64,000 bases of DNA from Streptomyces sp. NBC_00286 (lineage in GTDB: Bacteria > Actinomycetota > Actinomycetes > Streptomycetales > Streptomycetaceae): contig NZ_CP108054.1 of the NCBI RefSeq assembly GCF_036173125.1, positions 4,836,001 to 4,900,000 of the forward strand, read 5' to 3'. Shown one piece after another: positions 33,261 through 42,042 of the stretch. Every line of letters starts with the position of its first letter. Position 1 is the first letter of the stretch. A program made the translations under genes and the position numbers. Below the pieces are notes generated by a model. It ran no database searches, had not been told where the DNA came from, and worked only from the letters and a program-made list of their open reading frames with translations.

Positions 33261-34471
33261 GGCAACTCCACGTGCATCAGGGTAGGCCCGCCCTGTGGGC
33301 TGGAGATGCGGAGTCTGCCGTCCGCCACGGCGACACGGTCGGCCAGGCCGACGAGTCCGGTGCCCGCCTCCGGTGTGGCGCCGCCGATGCCGTCGTCACT
33401 GACGGACAGGTCCAGCAGGTCGGTGTGCAGGCGGGCGTGCACCTCGACTCGGGTTGCCTGACTGTGCTTGACGGCGTTGGTCAGAGCCTCGGCGATCACG
33501 AAGTACGCCGCTGTCTCCACGGAGAGTGGCAGCCGACGAGGCAGGCGGATGTCGACCGTGACGGGCAGTACGGAGCGCCCCGCCAGGTTCTCGACCGCGG
33601 CGGCCAGACCGTGGTCGGTGAGGGCCTTCGGGTGGACGCCGCGGCTGAGCTCACGCAACTCGTCGACAGCGAGCGCCACTTGTTCCTGTGCCTTGGCGAG
33701 CCGGCCGGCCATAGGTGAGTCCGGCTCGGTGTCGAGGGCGGCCAGACCGAGCATCACGTTCAGGGAGACCAGCCGCTGCTGTGCCCCATCGTGAAGGTCC
33801 CGCTCGATCCGGCGCCGCTCCGCGTCGAAGGCATCGACCAGCCGCACCCTGGAGGCCCGTACGTCGGTGAGCTCACGGCCCAGTTCGCTGTCGCGCGGCG
33901 CCAGCATGAGACGGGTGACGGCCGCCCTGGCGCCGGCCCAGGCGGTGATGGTGTACGGCGCGGCGGCGAGCAGGCAGAGACCGACGATCACCAGCGGCCA
34001 GGCGCCGGCGTCGTCGAGGGGCGACATGATCACCAGTACGGGGACGACCAGGGCGAAGCCCAGGACGAGGAAGTCCATCCACCACAGAGCGGTCGCCGAC
34101 ACCGCGGTGAAGCCCAGCTCACGCCAGGTCGCGGGCTCTCGCAGCCGGGTTCGTACCCATCCGACGAGTCCCGGACGTTCGGGGGCCCGGTGCGGGTCCG
34201 GCACCGGGTCGAGGTCCACCAGGCGCAGGCGCCACCGCTCGAAGCGGGTGACGGCGACACCGGACAGCGCCACACCGAGCAGGATCGGCACCCCCGCCAA
34301 CACCACCAGCGATACGGCCCCTGCGACCAGCGCCACCACGAGGACCGCGCCGGCAACGGCACCGAAGACCACACCGGACAGCAGATAGGCGAAGGACCGC
34401 CAGGGCCAGCTGGAGCCGAGCACCTTCAGCGGGTTCTGACCGAGCGCCTGCCAGGCGGTCCGATGTCGCAT
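33251..34471 (-). CDS. Sensor histidine kinase
   Basis: The 406-residue kinase has two pairs of N-terminal hydrophobic helices (SFAYLLSGVVFGAVAGAVLVV..., LGFALVVPVLVIMSPL...). A HisKA_3 domain (DAERRRIERDLHDGAQQRLVSLNVMLGLA, phospho-His in RDLHDG) is followed by a HATPase domain (YFVIAEALTNAVKHSQAT, DDGIGG, GTGLVGLADRV). No large outside sensor is present. It is upstream of the response regulator and divergent from the serine hydrolase, with a 16-bp palindrome between. Confidence 0.93.
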   Translation of the reverse strand: MRHRTAWQALGQNPLKVLGSSWPWRSFAYLLSGVVFGAVAGAVLVVALVAGAVSLVVLAGVPILLGVALSGVAVTRFERWRLRLVDLDPVPDPHRAPERPGLVGWVRTRLREPATWRELGFTAVSATALWWMDFLVLGFALVVPVLVIMSPLDDAGAWPLVIVGLCLLAAAPYTITAWAGARAAVTRLMLAPRDSELGRELTDVRASRVRLVDAFDAERRRIERDLHDGAQQRLVSLNVMLGLAALDTEPDSPMAGRLAKAQEQVALAVDELRELSRGVHPKALTDHGLAAAVENLAGRSVLPVTVDIRLPRRLPLSVETAAYFVIAEALTNAVKHSQATRVEVHARLHTDLLDLSVSDDGIGGATPEAGTGLVGLADRVAVADGRLRISSPQGGPTLMHVELPCR

Positions 34472-34505
34472 CCCTCGAACCTACCGAGCCGGGGATCTTG
34501 GGGCA

Positions 34506-34521
34506 GTAGTGCATGCACTAC
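34506..34521. promoter_or_regulatory. Perfect 16-bp palindrome in a divergent promoter
   Basis: GTAGTGCATGCACTAC lies 34 bases before the kinase start and 60 before the serine-hydrolase start. It is a good operator candidate for control of either or both. Confidence 0.55.
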
Positions 34522-34580
34522 CTCTGAACTCGCGTGCGCGCCCGTGCGCCGGCAGGGGATGGACCGGTGCACTGGCCTGC

Positions 34581-36134
34581 ATGAAGCTGATCACCGTCCC
34601 TACCGGCATGCGTCGCCGACTCGGCACCGTGCTGGCCGCGCTCGGCATCGCGGTCGCGGCCACCGCCGTACCGGCCTCCTCGGCCCCGCGGTCCACCGTC
34701 GCCCTGGAGTCCACCGCCGCCTCGGGGTCGTACGCCGCCCCGGATCCGGCCTCGATCGACCGATTCGTACGCGACTACCTGGAGCAGACCCGGCTGCCGG
34801 GCGCGGTGGTCGCCGTGACCGAGGGCGACCGGGTCGTCCACACCGCGGGATACGGGCACACCGCCTCCGGTCAGGCCATGACGGAGCGGACGCGCCTACC
34901 CGTGGCGTCACTGTCGAAGTCCATGACCGCACTCGCCGTCATGCAACTGGTAGAGGCGGGCAAAGTCGACCTGGACCAGCCTGTGCACCGCTATCTGCCC
35001 GAGTTCACCCTGGCCGACCGGCGTTCCCGGGAGATCACCGTCCGGCAGGTCCTGACCCAGACCTCCGGTATGGCCGACTCCGCCTACCCGGATCTGACCC
35101 GCGCCCAGCCGCACACCCTCAAAGAGGCCGTCGCCGCGATGCGCGAGGCGCCCCTCGCCGCCGAGCCAGGAACCCGGTACCGCTACCACAACCCCAACTA
35201 CTTCGTCGCGGCACGCCTGGTGGAGGTGGTCAGCGGACAGCCCTTCGCCGACTACCTCTCCGTCAATCTCTTCGATCCGCTGCGCATGACGCACACCGCC
35301 TCCCTCGACACGACCACCGAGATGCCCGACCGGGCGCGCGGCTACGTCCGCGCCTACGGCACCGTGTTGTCCCGTCCGCACCCGCGCTGGTTCACCGCGG
35401 GCGGCCACGGTGTCGTCACCACGGCCGACGACCTCTCCCGGTGGCTCATCGCCCAGAACAACCAGGGCGTGTCCGCCGAGGACCGCCGTATCGCCACCGC
35501 ACGCACCATCGAGCTGACGCACACCCCACCGAAGGCGCCGAAGGACACGGACTACGGGATGGGTTGGCGGCGGAATCGGCAGGGTGACGGGCCCGAGCAG
35601 ATCCAGCACAGCGGCCAACTCCTGACCCACAACTCCATGGCCACACTGCTGCCCGACAGCCGGATCGGCATCGCGGTCGTCACCAATACCGGCCTGATCT
35701 CCGGAGACGACGCCGCCCAGATCTCGCAGGGCCTCGTCGACCTCGCGCGGGGCAAGAAGCCCGAGGTGGCGAAGCCCTTCTCGATGACGGCCGACTGGGT
35801 TCTGGCGGCCCTGACTCTGCTGGCGGCGGGTCTCGGCATCCGCGGTGTCCTGCGCGCGCCCCGATGGGCGCGGCGCTCCGCACGGCGACCATGGTGGCGT
35901 ACGGCCCTGCGGTTGCTGCCCCAGACGCTCCCGATCCTCTTCCTCGCTCAACTCGCCGCGCTGCTCGGCCTGTTGATGAACCGCTCCGGAACCCTGGCGC
36001 AGACCACCTACGCCTGGCCGGCCCTTGTCGTATGCGCGGCAGTCGGGAGCCTCGCCTCCGTCGCGGTCGTCAGCGCCCGGGCTCTCGCCTTGTTCCGCTG
36101 CCGCCAACAGGCAATATCTGTGACCGCGAAATGA
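34581..36134 (+). CDS. Membrane-anchored serine hydrolase (class C beta-lactamase/DD-peptidase fold)
   Basis: The 517-residue protein has a signal peptide (LGTVLAALGIAVAATAVPASSA). The penicillin-binding fold has SLSK (Ser110, Lys113 in VASLSKSMTA), the Tyr motif YHN (RYRYHNPNYF) and a C-terminal HSG triad. Three C-terminal membrane segments follow (VLAALTLLAAGLGI, LPILFLAQLAALLGL, AWPALVVCAAVGSLASV). This layout matches Streptomyces esterase or carboxypeptidase homologues acting outside the membrane. No strong ribosome site precedes ATG 34581; ATG 34608 is an alternative. Confidence 0.85.
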   Translation: MKLITVPTGMRRRLGTVLAALGIAVAATAVPASSAPRSTVALESTAASGSYAAPDPASIDRFVRDYLEQTRLPGAVVAVTEGDRVVHTAGYGHTASGQAMTERTRLPVASLSKSMTALAVMQLVEAGKVDLDQPVHRYLPEFTLADRRSREITVRQVLTQTSGMADSAYPDLTRAQPHTLKEAVAAMREAPLAAEPGTRYRYHNPNYFVAARLVEVVSGQPFADYLSVNLFDPLRMTHTASLDTTTEMPDRARGYVRAYGTVLSRPHPRWFTAGGHGVVTTADDLSRWLIAQNNQGVSAEDRRIATARTIELTHTPPKAPKDTDYGMGWRRNRQGDGPEQIQHSGQLLTHNSMATLLPDSRIGIAVVTNTGLISGDDAAQISQGLVDLARGKKPEVAKPFSMTADWVLAALTLLAAGLGIRGVLRAPRWARRSARRPWWRTALRLLPQTLPILFLAQLAALLGLLMNRSGTLAQTTYAWPALVVCAAVGSLASVAVVSARALALFRCRQQAISVTAK

Positions 36135-36342
36135 GAAATAGACGCCACGCTCGATGAAGATTCCTCACTCGGCAGGTGGAACAGAATTACTCAGGGCACA
36201 CCGTCGATCGCACCGTGATACTGTCGATCCCAGTTGCAGTTGTGGTTCCCGAACGCTTGGGAGTGTTCTCGCCGGTTTTATACGCCGGTGGAGCTCCTTA
36301 CATCTCCGGTTAATTTCCGGCGGGGTGATCATCGCGACGACG

Positions 36343-36367
36343 CGGAGTCCGCACAGTGTGGACTCCG
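36343..36367 (+). promoter_or_regulatory. Hairpin in the cold-shock mRNA leader
   Basis: CGGAGTCC (36343-36350) pairs with GGACTCCG (36360-36367); the inner CAC/GTG can extend the stem across one mismatch. It ends 14 bases before the ribosome site AGGAG of the cspA-like gene, in the leader that commonly controls cold-shock mRNA. Confidence 0.55.
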
Positions 36368-36392
36368 AACACCGCCCCAAAGGAGATTCAAT

Positions 36393-36596
36393 ATGGCTAC
36401 CGGCACCGTGAAGTGGTTCAACGCGGAAAAGGGCTTCGGCTTCATCGAGCAGGACGGCGGCGGCGCCGACGTCTTCGCTCACTACTCGAACATCGCCGCT
36501 CAGGGCTTCCGTGAGCTGTTGGAAGGCCAGAAGGTCACCTTCGACATCGCGCAGGGCCAGAAGGGCCCGACGGCCGAGAACATCGTTCCCGCCTGA
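36393..36596 (+). CDS. Cold-shock protein (CspA family)
   Basis: The 67-residue product [34 protein letters not shown] is a canonical CSD with RNP1 (KGFGFI) and RNP2 (VFAHY). It binds single-stranded nucleic acid and acts as an RNA chaperone. AAAGGAG lies 8 bases upstream of the ATG. A perfect intrinsic terminator follows, and a DEAD-box helicase gene is next, a natural partner in cold adaptation. Confidence 0.97.
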   Translation: MATGTVKWFNAEKGFGFIEQDGGGADVFAHYSNIAAQGFRELLEGQKVTFDIAQGQKGPTAENIVPA

Positions 36597-36613
36597 CGCC
36601 GGCACGTACTTCG

Positions 36614-36651
36614 CAGCTGGGGCCCGCACCTTGGGGTGCGGGCCCCAGCTG
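36614..36651 (+). terminator. Intrinsic terminator after the cold-shock gene
   Basis: CAGCTGGGGCCCGCACC (36614-36630), loop TTGG, GGTGCGGGCCCCAGCTG (36635-36651): a perfect 17-bp stem followed by GTCGATTTT. Confidence 0.92.
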
Positions 36652-36803
36652 GTCGATTTTCGGGGCGCGGGCCATCTGACAGCCCGTCCTCCCCTCGCAC
36701 TTTCAGCCGCAGCGTGATCCAGGGGGCATGGCCCAGGGCATGGCCCCCTTGATCCCCCATTCATCTCCTGCTGCATTCCTTACTGCATCCTCTGCTGCCG
36801 GGA

Positions 36804-36835
36804 TCTCACTATTCTCGTGAGAGACAAATCTCACG
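36804..36835 (+). promoter_or_regulatory. Three alternating arms upstream of the DEAD-box gene
   Basis: TCTCAC (36804-36809), GTGAGA (36817-36822) and TCTCAC (36829-36834) alternate, so the middle arm can pair with either neighbour. The CGTGAGA/TCTCACG stem at 36816-36835 is perfect. This is a candidate for a two-state RNA or a DNA operator in the helicase leader. No gene is seen between 36652 and 36987. Confidence 0.4.
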
Positions 36836-36987
36836 CGTATCCCTGCGCATTCACCACGCATGCCTCGCACATTCCCTTCGGGATCCCATCCGATCCCGCA
36901 TCGCCATCGGCTCGTTCTCGCGATTCTCTGCGCTGCTCAATTGCTGCGGGAATTCCTTGATTCGTGCCATATCAAGGAAGGTTCCGC

Positions 36988-38529
36988 ATGAACCGCACCC
37001 GTACAAACGATCGCTTCGCCCGCACTCGCGCCGGAGGTTCCGGCTCCAAGAGGGGCGGCAGCCGCTACGGAGCCGGGGCCGGAAGCGCAGTCCCCGGCCG
37101 CTCCGGTACTCCGCGCCGTCCCGAAGGGTACGGACGTCGACAGGCCGCGCCTCAGGGTGAGTTCGCGCTGCCGAAGACGATCACCCCCGCGCTCGGTGCC
37201 GTCGAGACGTTCGCCGAACTCTCCATGCCTGCGCCGTTGCTGGCCGCGCTCGGCCACGAAGGCGTGACCGCACCGTTCCCGATCCAGGCGGCGACTCTGC
37301 CGAACTCCCTCGCCGGCCGCGACGTCCTCGGCCGTGGCCGCACCGGTTCGGGCAAGACGCTCGCCTTCGGCCTCGCGGTCCTCGCCCGTACGGCCGGTCA
37401 GCGCGCCGAGCCCCGGCAGCCGCTGGCCCTCGTCCTCGTACCCACCCGCGAGCTCGCCCAACAGGTCACCGACGCGCTCACTCCGTACGCCCGAGCTCTG
37501 CGGCTGCGGCTGACCACCGTGGTCGGCGGGATGTCGATCGGCAGGCAGGCCGGGGCACTGCGGGGCGGTGCGGAGGTCGTCGTCGCCACGCCTGGCCGGC
37601 TCAAGGACCTCATCGACCGCGGCGACTGCCGGCTGGACCGCGTCGCCATCACCGTTCTCGACGAGGCCGACCAGATGACCGACATGGGCTTCATGCCCCA
37701 GGTCACCGCGCTGCTCGACCAGGTGCGTCCCGAGGGTCAGCGGATGCTCTTCTCGGCCACCCTGGACCGTAACGTCGACCTGCTGGTCCGCCGCTATCTG
37801 CACGACCCGGTGGTCCACTCCGTCGACCCGTCCGCGGGTGCGGTCACCACCATGGAGCATCACGTACTCCACGTACGCGGCGCGGACAAGCACCGCACCA
37901 CCACCGAGATCGCGGCCCGCGAGGGCCGGGTGCTCATGTTCCTGGACACCAAGCACGCGGTGGACCGGCTGACCGAGCATCTGCTGAACAGCGGCGTCCG
38001 CGCCGGCGCCCTGCACGGCGGCAAGTCCCAGCCGCAGCGCACCCGGACCCTGGACCGGTTCAAGGCCGGGCATGTGACGGTGCTGGTGGCGACCAATGTC
38101 GCGGCACGCGGAATCCACGTCGACAACCTCGATCTGGTCGTGAACGTCGATCCGCCCAGCGACCACAAGGACTATCTGCACCGTGGCGGCCGTACGGCAC
38201 GCGCGGGCGAGTCCGGCAGCGTGGTCACCCTGGTGACCCCCAACCAGCGCCGCGACATGAGCCGGCTGATGGCCGCCGCCGGCATCACGCCCCAGACAAC
38301 CCAAGTGAACTCGGGTGAAGCGGAGTTGACCCGCATCACAGGCGCTCAGGCCCCTTCGGGTGTCCCGGTCACCATCACGGTGCCGGTCGCGGAACGCCCC
38401 CGGCGCGGCGCCTCTTCCTCGTCCCCGTCCCGGGGCCGCCGCCGCGGTCGCCCCGCCCAGGGCCGACCCACCGGCGAGGCGGCACGCCGCACGGCACAGC
38501 GGCCGCCCGCCTCCAACCCGGCGGCCTAG
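36988..38529 (+). CDS. DEAD-box RNA helicase
   Basis: The 513-residue protein has a basic Gly/Arg-rich N-terminus. Helicase motifs follow in order: Q motif FPIQAATL, Walker A GRTGSGKT, PTRELA, TPGRL, DEAD (VLDEADQM), SAT, then in domain 2 ATNVAARGIHV and HRGGRTARAG. The C-terminus is another Arg/Ser-rich tail. It unwinds structured RNA; neighbours (CspA, SCO5918 family) suggest a cold/RNA-maintenance role. ATG at 36988 follows AAGGAAGG. Confidence 0.95.
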   Translation: MNRTRTNDRFARTRAGGSGSKRGGSRYGAGAGSAVPGRSGTPRRPEGYGRRQAAPQGEFALPKTITPALGAVETFAELSMPAPLLAALGHEGVTAPFPIQAATLPNSLAGRDVLGRGRTGSGKTLAFGLAVLARTAGQRAEPRQPLALVLVPTRELAQQVTDALTPYARALRLRLTTVVGGMSIGRQAGALRGGAEVVVATPGRLKDLIDRGDCRLDRVAITVLDEADQMTDMGFMPQVTALLDQVRPEGQRMLFSATLDRNVDLLVRRYLHDPVVHSVDPSAGAVTTMEHHVLHVRGADKHRTTTEIAAREGRVLMFLDTKHAVDRLTEHLLNSGVRAGALHGGKSQPQRTRTLDRFKAGHVTVLVATNVAARGIHVDNLDLVVNVDPPSDHKDYLHRGGRTARAGESGSVVTLVTPNQRRDMSRLMAAAGITPQTTQVNSGEAELTRITGAQAPSGVPVTITVPVAERPRRGASSSSPSRGRRRGRPAQGRPTGEAARRTAQRPPASNPAA

Positions 38530-38681
38530 AACCGACAGCTCCACCCTCCACGTACACGGACCGGGTCGTCTACGGGACGTCCTCGGCGCCGGTGGACCAC
38601 TGGGCGTGCTCGCCCACTCCCGCGGACCCGCGTCAGCCGGCCGGTCAGCCCCGTACTCGTACTCCATCCCTGTGAGGCATC

Positions 38682-38990
38682 ATGCGCTGTGTCATCGCCC
38701 GGTTCCCGTTCGAGTTCACCAAGCAAGAGGTAGTGGACTCCATGAAGGGCATCAAGCCCGAGGCCATCACGGGTGAGTCCGTGCTCATCGGCCGCCGCCA
38801 CTATCCCGTCAAGCAAGTGGGCGAAGTCATCACCCGGCAGGACCGCCGTGACTTCACCAGCGGGGAAGTCACCCGCGCCATGAGCCGCCTCGGTTTCACC
38901 TGCCGCGACGGCGAGGAGAGCGCGCCCGCCGCCCCCGCCCTGACACCGCTGCAGGCCGCATCGGCCCTGCTTGGTACGCCCGCCTCCTGA
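38682..38990 (+). CDS. SCO5918-family small protein
   Basis: The 102-residue product MRCVIARFPFEFTKQEVVDSMKGIKPEAITGESVLIGRRHYPVKQVGEVITRQDRRDFTSGEVTRAM matches a small conserved Streptomyces family found next to DEAD-box helicases. Function is unknown; the basic N-terminal half suggests nucleic-acid or ribosome contact, which is inference. A long hairpin terminator follows. Confidence 0.85.
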   Translation: MRCVIARFPFEFTKQEVVDSMKGIKPEAITGESVLIGRRHYPVKQVGEVITRQDRRDFTSGEVTRAMSRLGFTCRDGEESAPAAPALTPLQAASALLGTPAS

Positions 38991-39028
38991 GCAATGAGGA
39001 CCGGCCGAAGCCGGCGGCATCACAGCAG

Positions 39029-39070
39029 CGACGAGAGCCCTGCCGACACACGTCGGCAGGGCTCTCGTCG
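39029..39070 (+). terminator. 19-bp terminator hairpin
   Basis: CGACGAGAGCCCTGCCGAC (39029-39047), loop ACAC, and its complement at 39052-39070, between convergent genes. Confidence 0.9.
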
Positions 39071-39078
39071 TGAGCGTC

Positions 39079-39453
39079 TCAGGGTTCGGAGTAGCTGAAG
39101 TCGCCCACGGTCCAGGCACTGACGTCGCTGATCGCGACTCGGTACATGCCACCCGTCTCGGGGATCCCGACACTGCCCTGCAGGATCCGGGCGAGATGGA
39201 AGTGCAGGTGCGTGGGCGCCTCACCGCGGTCGGTTCGGTCCTCTGACCGATCGGCATCGAAGACACCGGAGAACTGGCCGAGACGGTCCGAGTCCTTCAG
39301 TACCTCCGACACGCGCTCCCTCCACACGGCTTCGGGCGCCAGCCGGCCGGTGATGACGGCTCCGCCCACCACCACGGTCAGCGACATCTGATTGCTTTGC
39401 GCGGACTCCACCTTGGCGGCGATGTCCGCGAGCAGGTCGTCAGGTTTCGACAT
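39079..39453 (-). CDS. Possible GvpU-like gas vesicle accessory protein
   Basis: The 124-residue product starts MSKPDDLLADIAAKVESAQSNQ and has a beta-rich core (MSLTVVVGGAVITGRLAPEAVWRERV; HLHFHLARILQGSVGIPETGGMYRVAISDVSAWTVGDF). The GG-VITG pattern and length resemble actinobacterial proteins called GvpU. No other gas-vesicle gene is present here, so it would be an orphan with another role. No clear ribosome site precedes the ATG. Confidence 0.5.
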   Translation of the reverse strand: MSKPDDLLADIAAKVESAQSNQMSLTVVVGGAVITGRLAPEAVWRERVSEVLKDSDRLGQFSGVFDADRSEDRTDRGEAPTHLHFHLARILQGSVGIPETGGMYRVAISDVSAWTVGDFSYSEP

Positions 39454-39571
39454 GAGAGCCGATTTTATGCAGCGGTCGGTCCTCTGTGCCCATTTCCTGT
39501 ACGTGACCTTGTACGGGATCTCCGGCGCCGACGCGATGCCGGCGCACGGGGGGGGTGGGGAGCCGAGCACC

Positions 39572-39623
39572 GGAGCGGTGGGGACCGGGGCGCTGGAGCG
39601 GTGGAGACCGGGGCGCTGGAGCG
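39572..39623. repeat. Tandem 23-bp repeat
   Basis: GGAGCGGTGGGGACCGGGGC... repeats at 39572-39594 and 39595-39617 with one change, plus a partial third copy to 39623. It lies in a 750-base non-coding stretch. Confidence 0.75.
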
Positions 39624-40143
39624 CATGGTTCACCGTGCCGCCGCTGTCGGTCGCCACTGTCAGTCGGCGCAAAATACCTACGCCTCGAGAGCACCGAAAT
39701 CTATGCTCGCCGGAGTAGACATTGGCTGGTGATCTGGTTAAGGTTCCTTTCGTAGACACGGTCAAGAAGGCCCGGCAGACACGAACTGCCAGGCAGCGGT
39801 ACATGAAGTTCGCAGGTCAGGGCGACTGTGGAGTTCCGAAGCCAGGTTGTTCGCAGGACGGTGACGGGGCTGACAGTCGCACTGGGCGGCTCGCAGGTTG
39901 AGGGGCCGCCGACAGCAGTACCAGCAGTTCGCATCACTCAGAGGAAGGACGGAGGGAGCAGACGCCATCAGGATCGCCCGGCCCGGGAAGCATCATCCGG
40001 TCGGGTACCGCAAGACCCGGATTGGAAGGTGGTCCCCGGTCACGAATCCGCGATCCCCGCATTTCCGGCCCTCTCCCGGGCCGGGCAGCGGAAACAGCAG
40101 GTCGGCAGAGCAGTAAGGCCGACAGATGGTGTTCAATCCCTTC
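39624..40143. other. Long non-coding stretch upstream of the MerR gene
   Basis: No convincing gene exists between 39454 and 40201. The G+C content dips near 39700-39780. It should contain the MerR promoter, and a small RNA is possible but not shown. Confidence 0.5.
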
Positions 40144-40175
40144 GGGGCCCTGGTGCCGCACGGCACCAGGGCCCC
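40144..40175 (+). terminator. Strong hairpin 26 bases before the MerR start
   Basis: GGGGCCCTGGTGCC (40144-40157), loop GCAC, GGCACCAGGGCCCC (40162-40175). A perfect 14-bp stem just before an ORF with GAGGTG ribosome site; it could terminate an upstream transcript or attenuate this gene. Confidence 0.7.
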
Positions 40176-40201
40176 TCGACGCGTCGTACAACGAGGTGTA
40201 A

Positions 40202-40540
40202 ATGACAGCAGATACTCCGCTCAGCGGTCGTCTGGACGACGACGACTACCCCGCGTACACCATGGGCCGGGCCGCCGAAATGCTCGGCACCACCCCCGGC
40301 TTTCTCCGGGCCATCGGTGAGGCCCGTCTGATCACTCCGCTCCGCTCGGAAGGCGGGCACCGCCGGTACTCCCGTTACCAGCTGCGGATCGCCGCCCGCG
40401 CCCGCGAACTCGTCGACCAGGGGACCCCGATCGAGGCCGCCTGCCGCATCGTCATCCTCGAGGACCAGCTCGAGGAAGCGCAGCGCATCAACGCCGAGTA
40501 CCGCCGCGCCGCGAAGGACGAGTCCGACAGTTCCAGCTGA
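40202..40540 (+). CDS. MerR-family (BldC-like) DNA-binding protein
   Basis: The 112-residue protein carries a MerR winged helix: [75 protein letters not shown], with a short helix for dimerisation and no ligand domain. It is a small regulator of the stand-alone MerR type; targets unknown. Confidence 0.9.
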   Translation: MTADTPLSGRLDDDDYPAYTMGRAAEMLGTTPGFLRAIGEARLITPLRSEGGHRRYSRYQLRIAARARELVDQGTPIEAACRIVILEDQLEEAQRINAEYRRAAKDESDSSS

Positions 40541-40767
40541 GTACTTCGGCCAAGGCCCACTTCCCTATGGGCGACGGGCCCGGGTGGGGTGGCAACTTTC
40601 GGCGCTGGATCGTGTATTGGAGCGCGCCGGGAGGCCATCCGGCCAACGGCTGGGGAATGAACGTAGGCGACGCTGGAGAGAGACGCGCCGGAGCGGCGCA
40701 GGCCGGTCCGGTCCATCGCTGCGGTTCGGCCAGGGGCTCGTCGGGTCAACTGCCTCATCCCCTTGTT

Positions 40768-41043
40768 CACCGGCTGCGGCCCACCTTCTCCTGCGCCCCC
40801 GAGGACGGCGCCCGCTTCGTCCAGGACCGCATCGCCAAGGAGAGCGACGAGATCTGGGCCGTACTGGAGGCCGGTGGCCGGGTCTACATCTGCGGGGACG
40901 GCCGCCGCATGGCCCCCGCGGTGCGGGATGCGTTCATGGCGATCTACCGCAAGCACACCGGCGCGGGCGGCGACGAGGCCGGCGCCTGGCTGAACGCCCT
41001 GATCGAGTCTGGCCAGTACGTGGAAGACGTCTGGGCCGGCTGA
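40768..41043 (+). pseudogene. P450/flavin reductase C-terminal relic
   Basis: The frame LRPTFSCAPEDGARFVQDRIAKESDEIWAVLEAGGRVYICGDGRRMAPAVRDAFMAIYRKHTG ends AWLNALIESGQYVEDVWAG. This is the NADPH-binding end of a CPR-type reductase as in CYP102 fusions (CGDGRRMAP, YVEDVWA). The FAD, FMN and heme domains are missing; the sequence upstream (40567-40767) is unrelated. Confidence 0.8.
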
Positions 41044-41084
41044 CCACCCAGAGTGCGCTGGTCCGGCTGACCACCCAGGGTGCG
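41036..41084. repeat. 22-bp direct repeat over the reductase stop
   Basis: CCGGCTGACCACCCAGAGTGCG (two pieces: CCGGCTGACCACCCAG, then AGTGCG) at 41036-41057 recurs at 41063-41084 with one change. It duplicates the last codons and stop. Confidence 0.7.
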
Positions 41085-41151
41085 GCGCCGACGCCCACCG
41101 CACTCCCCGCCGAGCCCGGCGAGCCTGCCGGGCCCGCCGGGCCCGCCGACC

Positions 41152-41196
41152 GACAGGGCCACGGACGCCCCCTCCCCCCATGTCCGTGGCCCTGTC
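41152..41196. terminator. 15-bp hairpin between reductase relic and TetR
   Basis: GACAGGGCCACGGAC (41152-41166) pairs with GTCCGTGGCCCTGTC (41182-41196); loop of 15 bases. Confidence 0.75.
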
Positions 41197-41284
41197 TTCT
41201 ACGAAACGGGGCGCGGACGCTGCTGTGACGGTGACAGTGGCGGTGACGGCGGCAACGGCGAGGTCGGCCTGTTCCGCCCCGCCG

Positions 41285-41908
41285 TCACTTCGTCGGCAGG
41301 GCCATGAGCTCCATTCGGCCGCCGGCGAGCGCGACGACAGCGGAGACCAGAGCCTGCAGACAGATGAGCTCGGCCTCCTCGTCGGGCAGTGAGAGATGCT
41401 GCACCGAGAGGCCGTCGAAGCCGGCCAGGAAGAACCGGGCGAGGGTCTCCGCCGGCTGGGCGAGCTGGTGACCGGTGCGCTCGGCCGCCTCGGTCACCAG
41501 CTTCGTCGTCACGGCCATCGTCTCGCGGGAGTGGCTCTCAAGGGCTTCCTGCAGCCGCGGTGTCCGGAGCGCGAACATGGACAGTTCGTGGAGGAGCTGG
41601 TGGGTGGTCGGCTGCTCGCGCAGGGTCCGCCACAGGGCGGTGGCGAGCGCCGCGATCGACTCCTCGAAGCCGGCGTCCGCGGGCGCCGCCCGTTCGACCT
41701 GGGCGACCAGATCATGGGTGAGCTGCTCCATGACAGCCCGGTACAGATCTTCCTTGGTGCCGAAGGTGTAGTGCACCGTCGCCTGGGCCACGCCCAGCTC
41801 GGCCGCGATGGCACGGGTGCTTCCGGCAGCCACCCCCTCCCTGGTCATGAGGTCGATGGCGGCCTTGATCAGCTGAGGGCGGCGCTCCGCCGCGGAAACA
41901 TGAGCCAT
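41285..41908 (-). CDS. TetR-family regulator, probably leaderless
   Basis: The 207-residue protein MAHVSAAERRPQLIKAAIDLMTREGVAAGSTRAIAAELGVAQATVHYTFGTKEDLYRAVM has a full TetR HTH. The helical ligand domain includes FALRTPRLQEALESHSRE. Upstream on the same strand is TATGAT followed by GTTCCCC and the ATG, which leaves no room for a leader. A GTCGTACGAC palindrome at 41943-41952 may be its operator. Divergent partner unknown. Confidence 0.88.
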   Translation of the reverse strand: MAHVSAAERRPQLIKAAIDLMTREGVAAGSTRAIAAELGVAQATVHYTFGTKEDLYRAVMEQLTHDLVAQVERAAPADAGFEESIAALATALWRTLREQPTTHQLLHELSMFALRTPRLQEALESHSRETMAVTTKLVTEAAERTGHQLAQPAETLARFFLAGFDGLSVQHLSLPDEEAELICLQALVSAVVALAGGRMELMALPTK

Positions 41909-42042
41909 GGGGAACATCATATCGACTTTGTCCAGCGATCAAGTCGTACGACCAAATTGCGGCGGCGGCACCACCGCGTGGACCGGTGGTGCCGCCTCGT
42001 GTCGCCTGCCCTGCGCCGGGATGGGCGGGCGGGATCAGTGGC

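Noticed and set aside
39079..39804. Longer 241-codon version of the GvpU-like gene
   Set aside because: The added N-terminal part covers the 23-bp repeats and is not conserved; MSKPDD at 39453 is the natural start.
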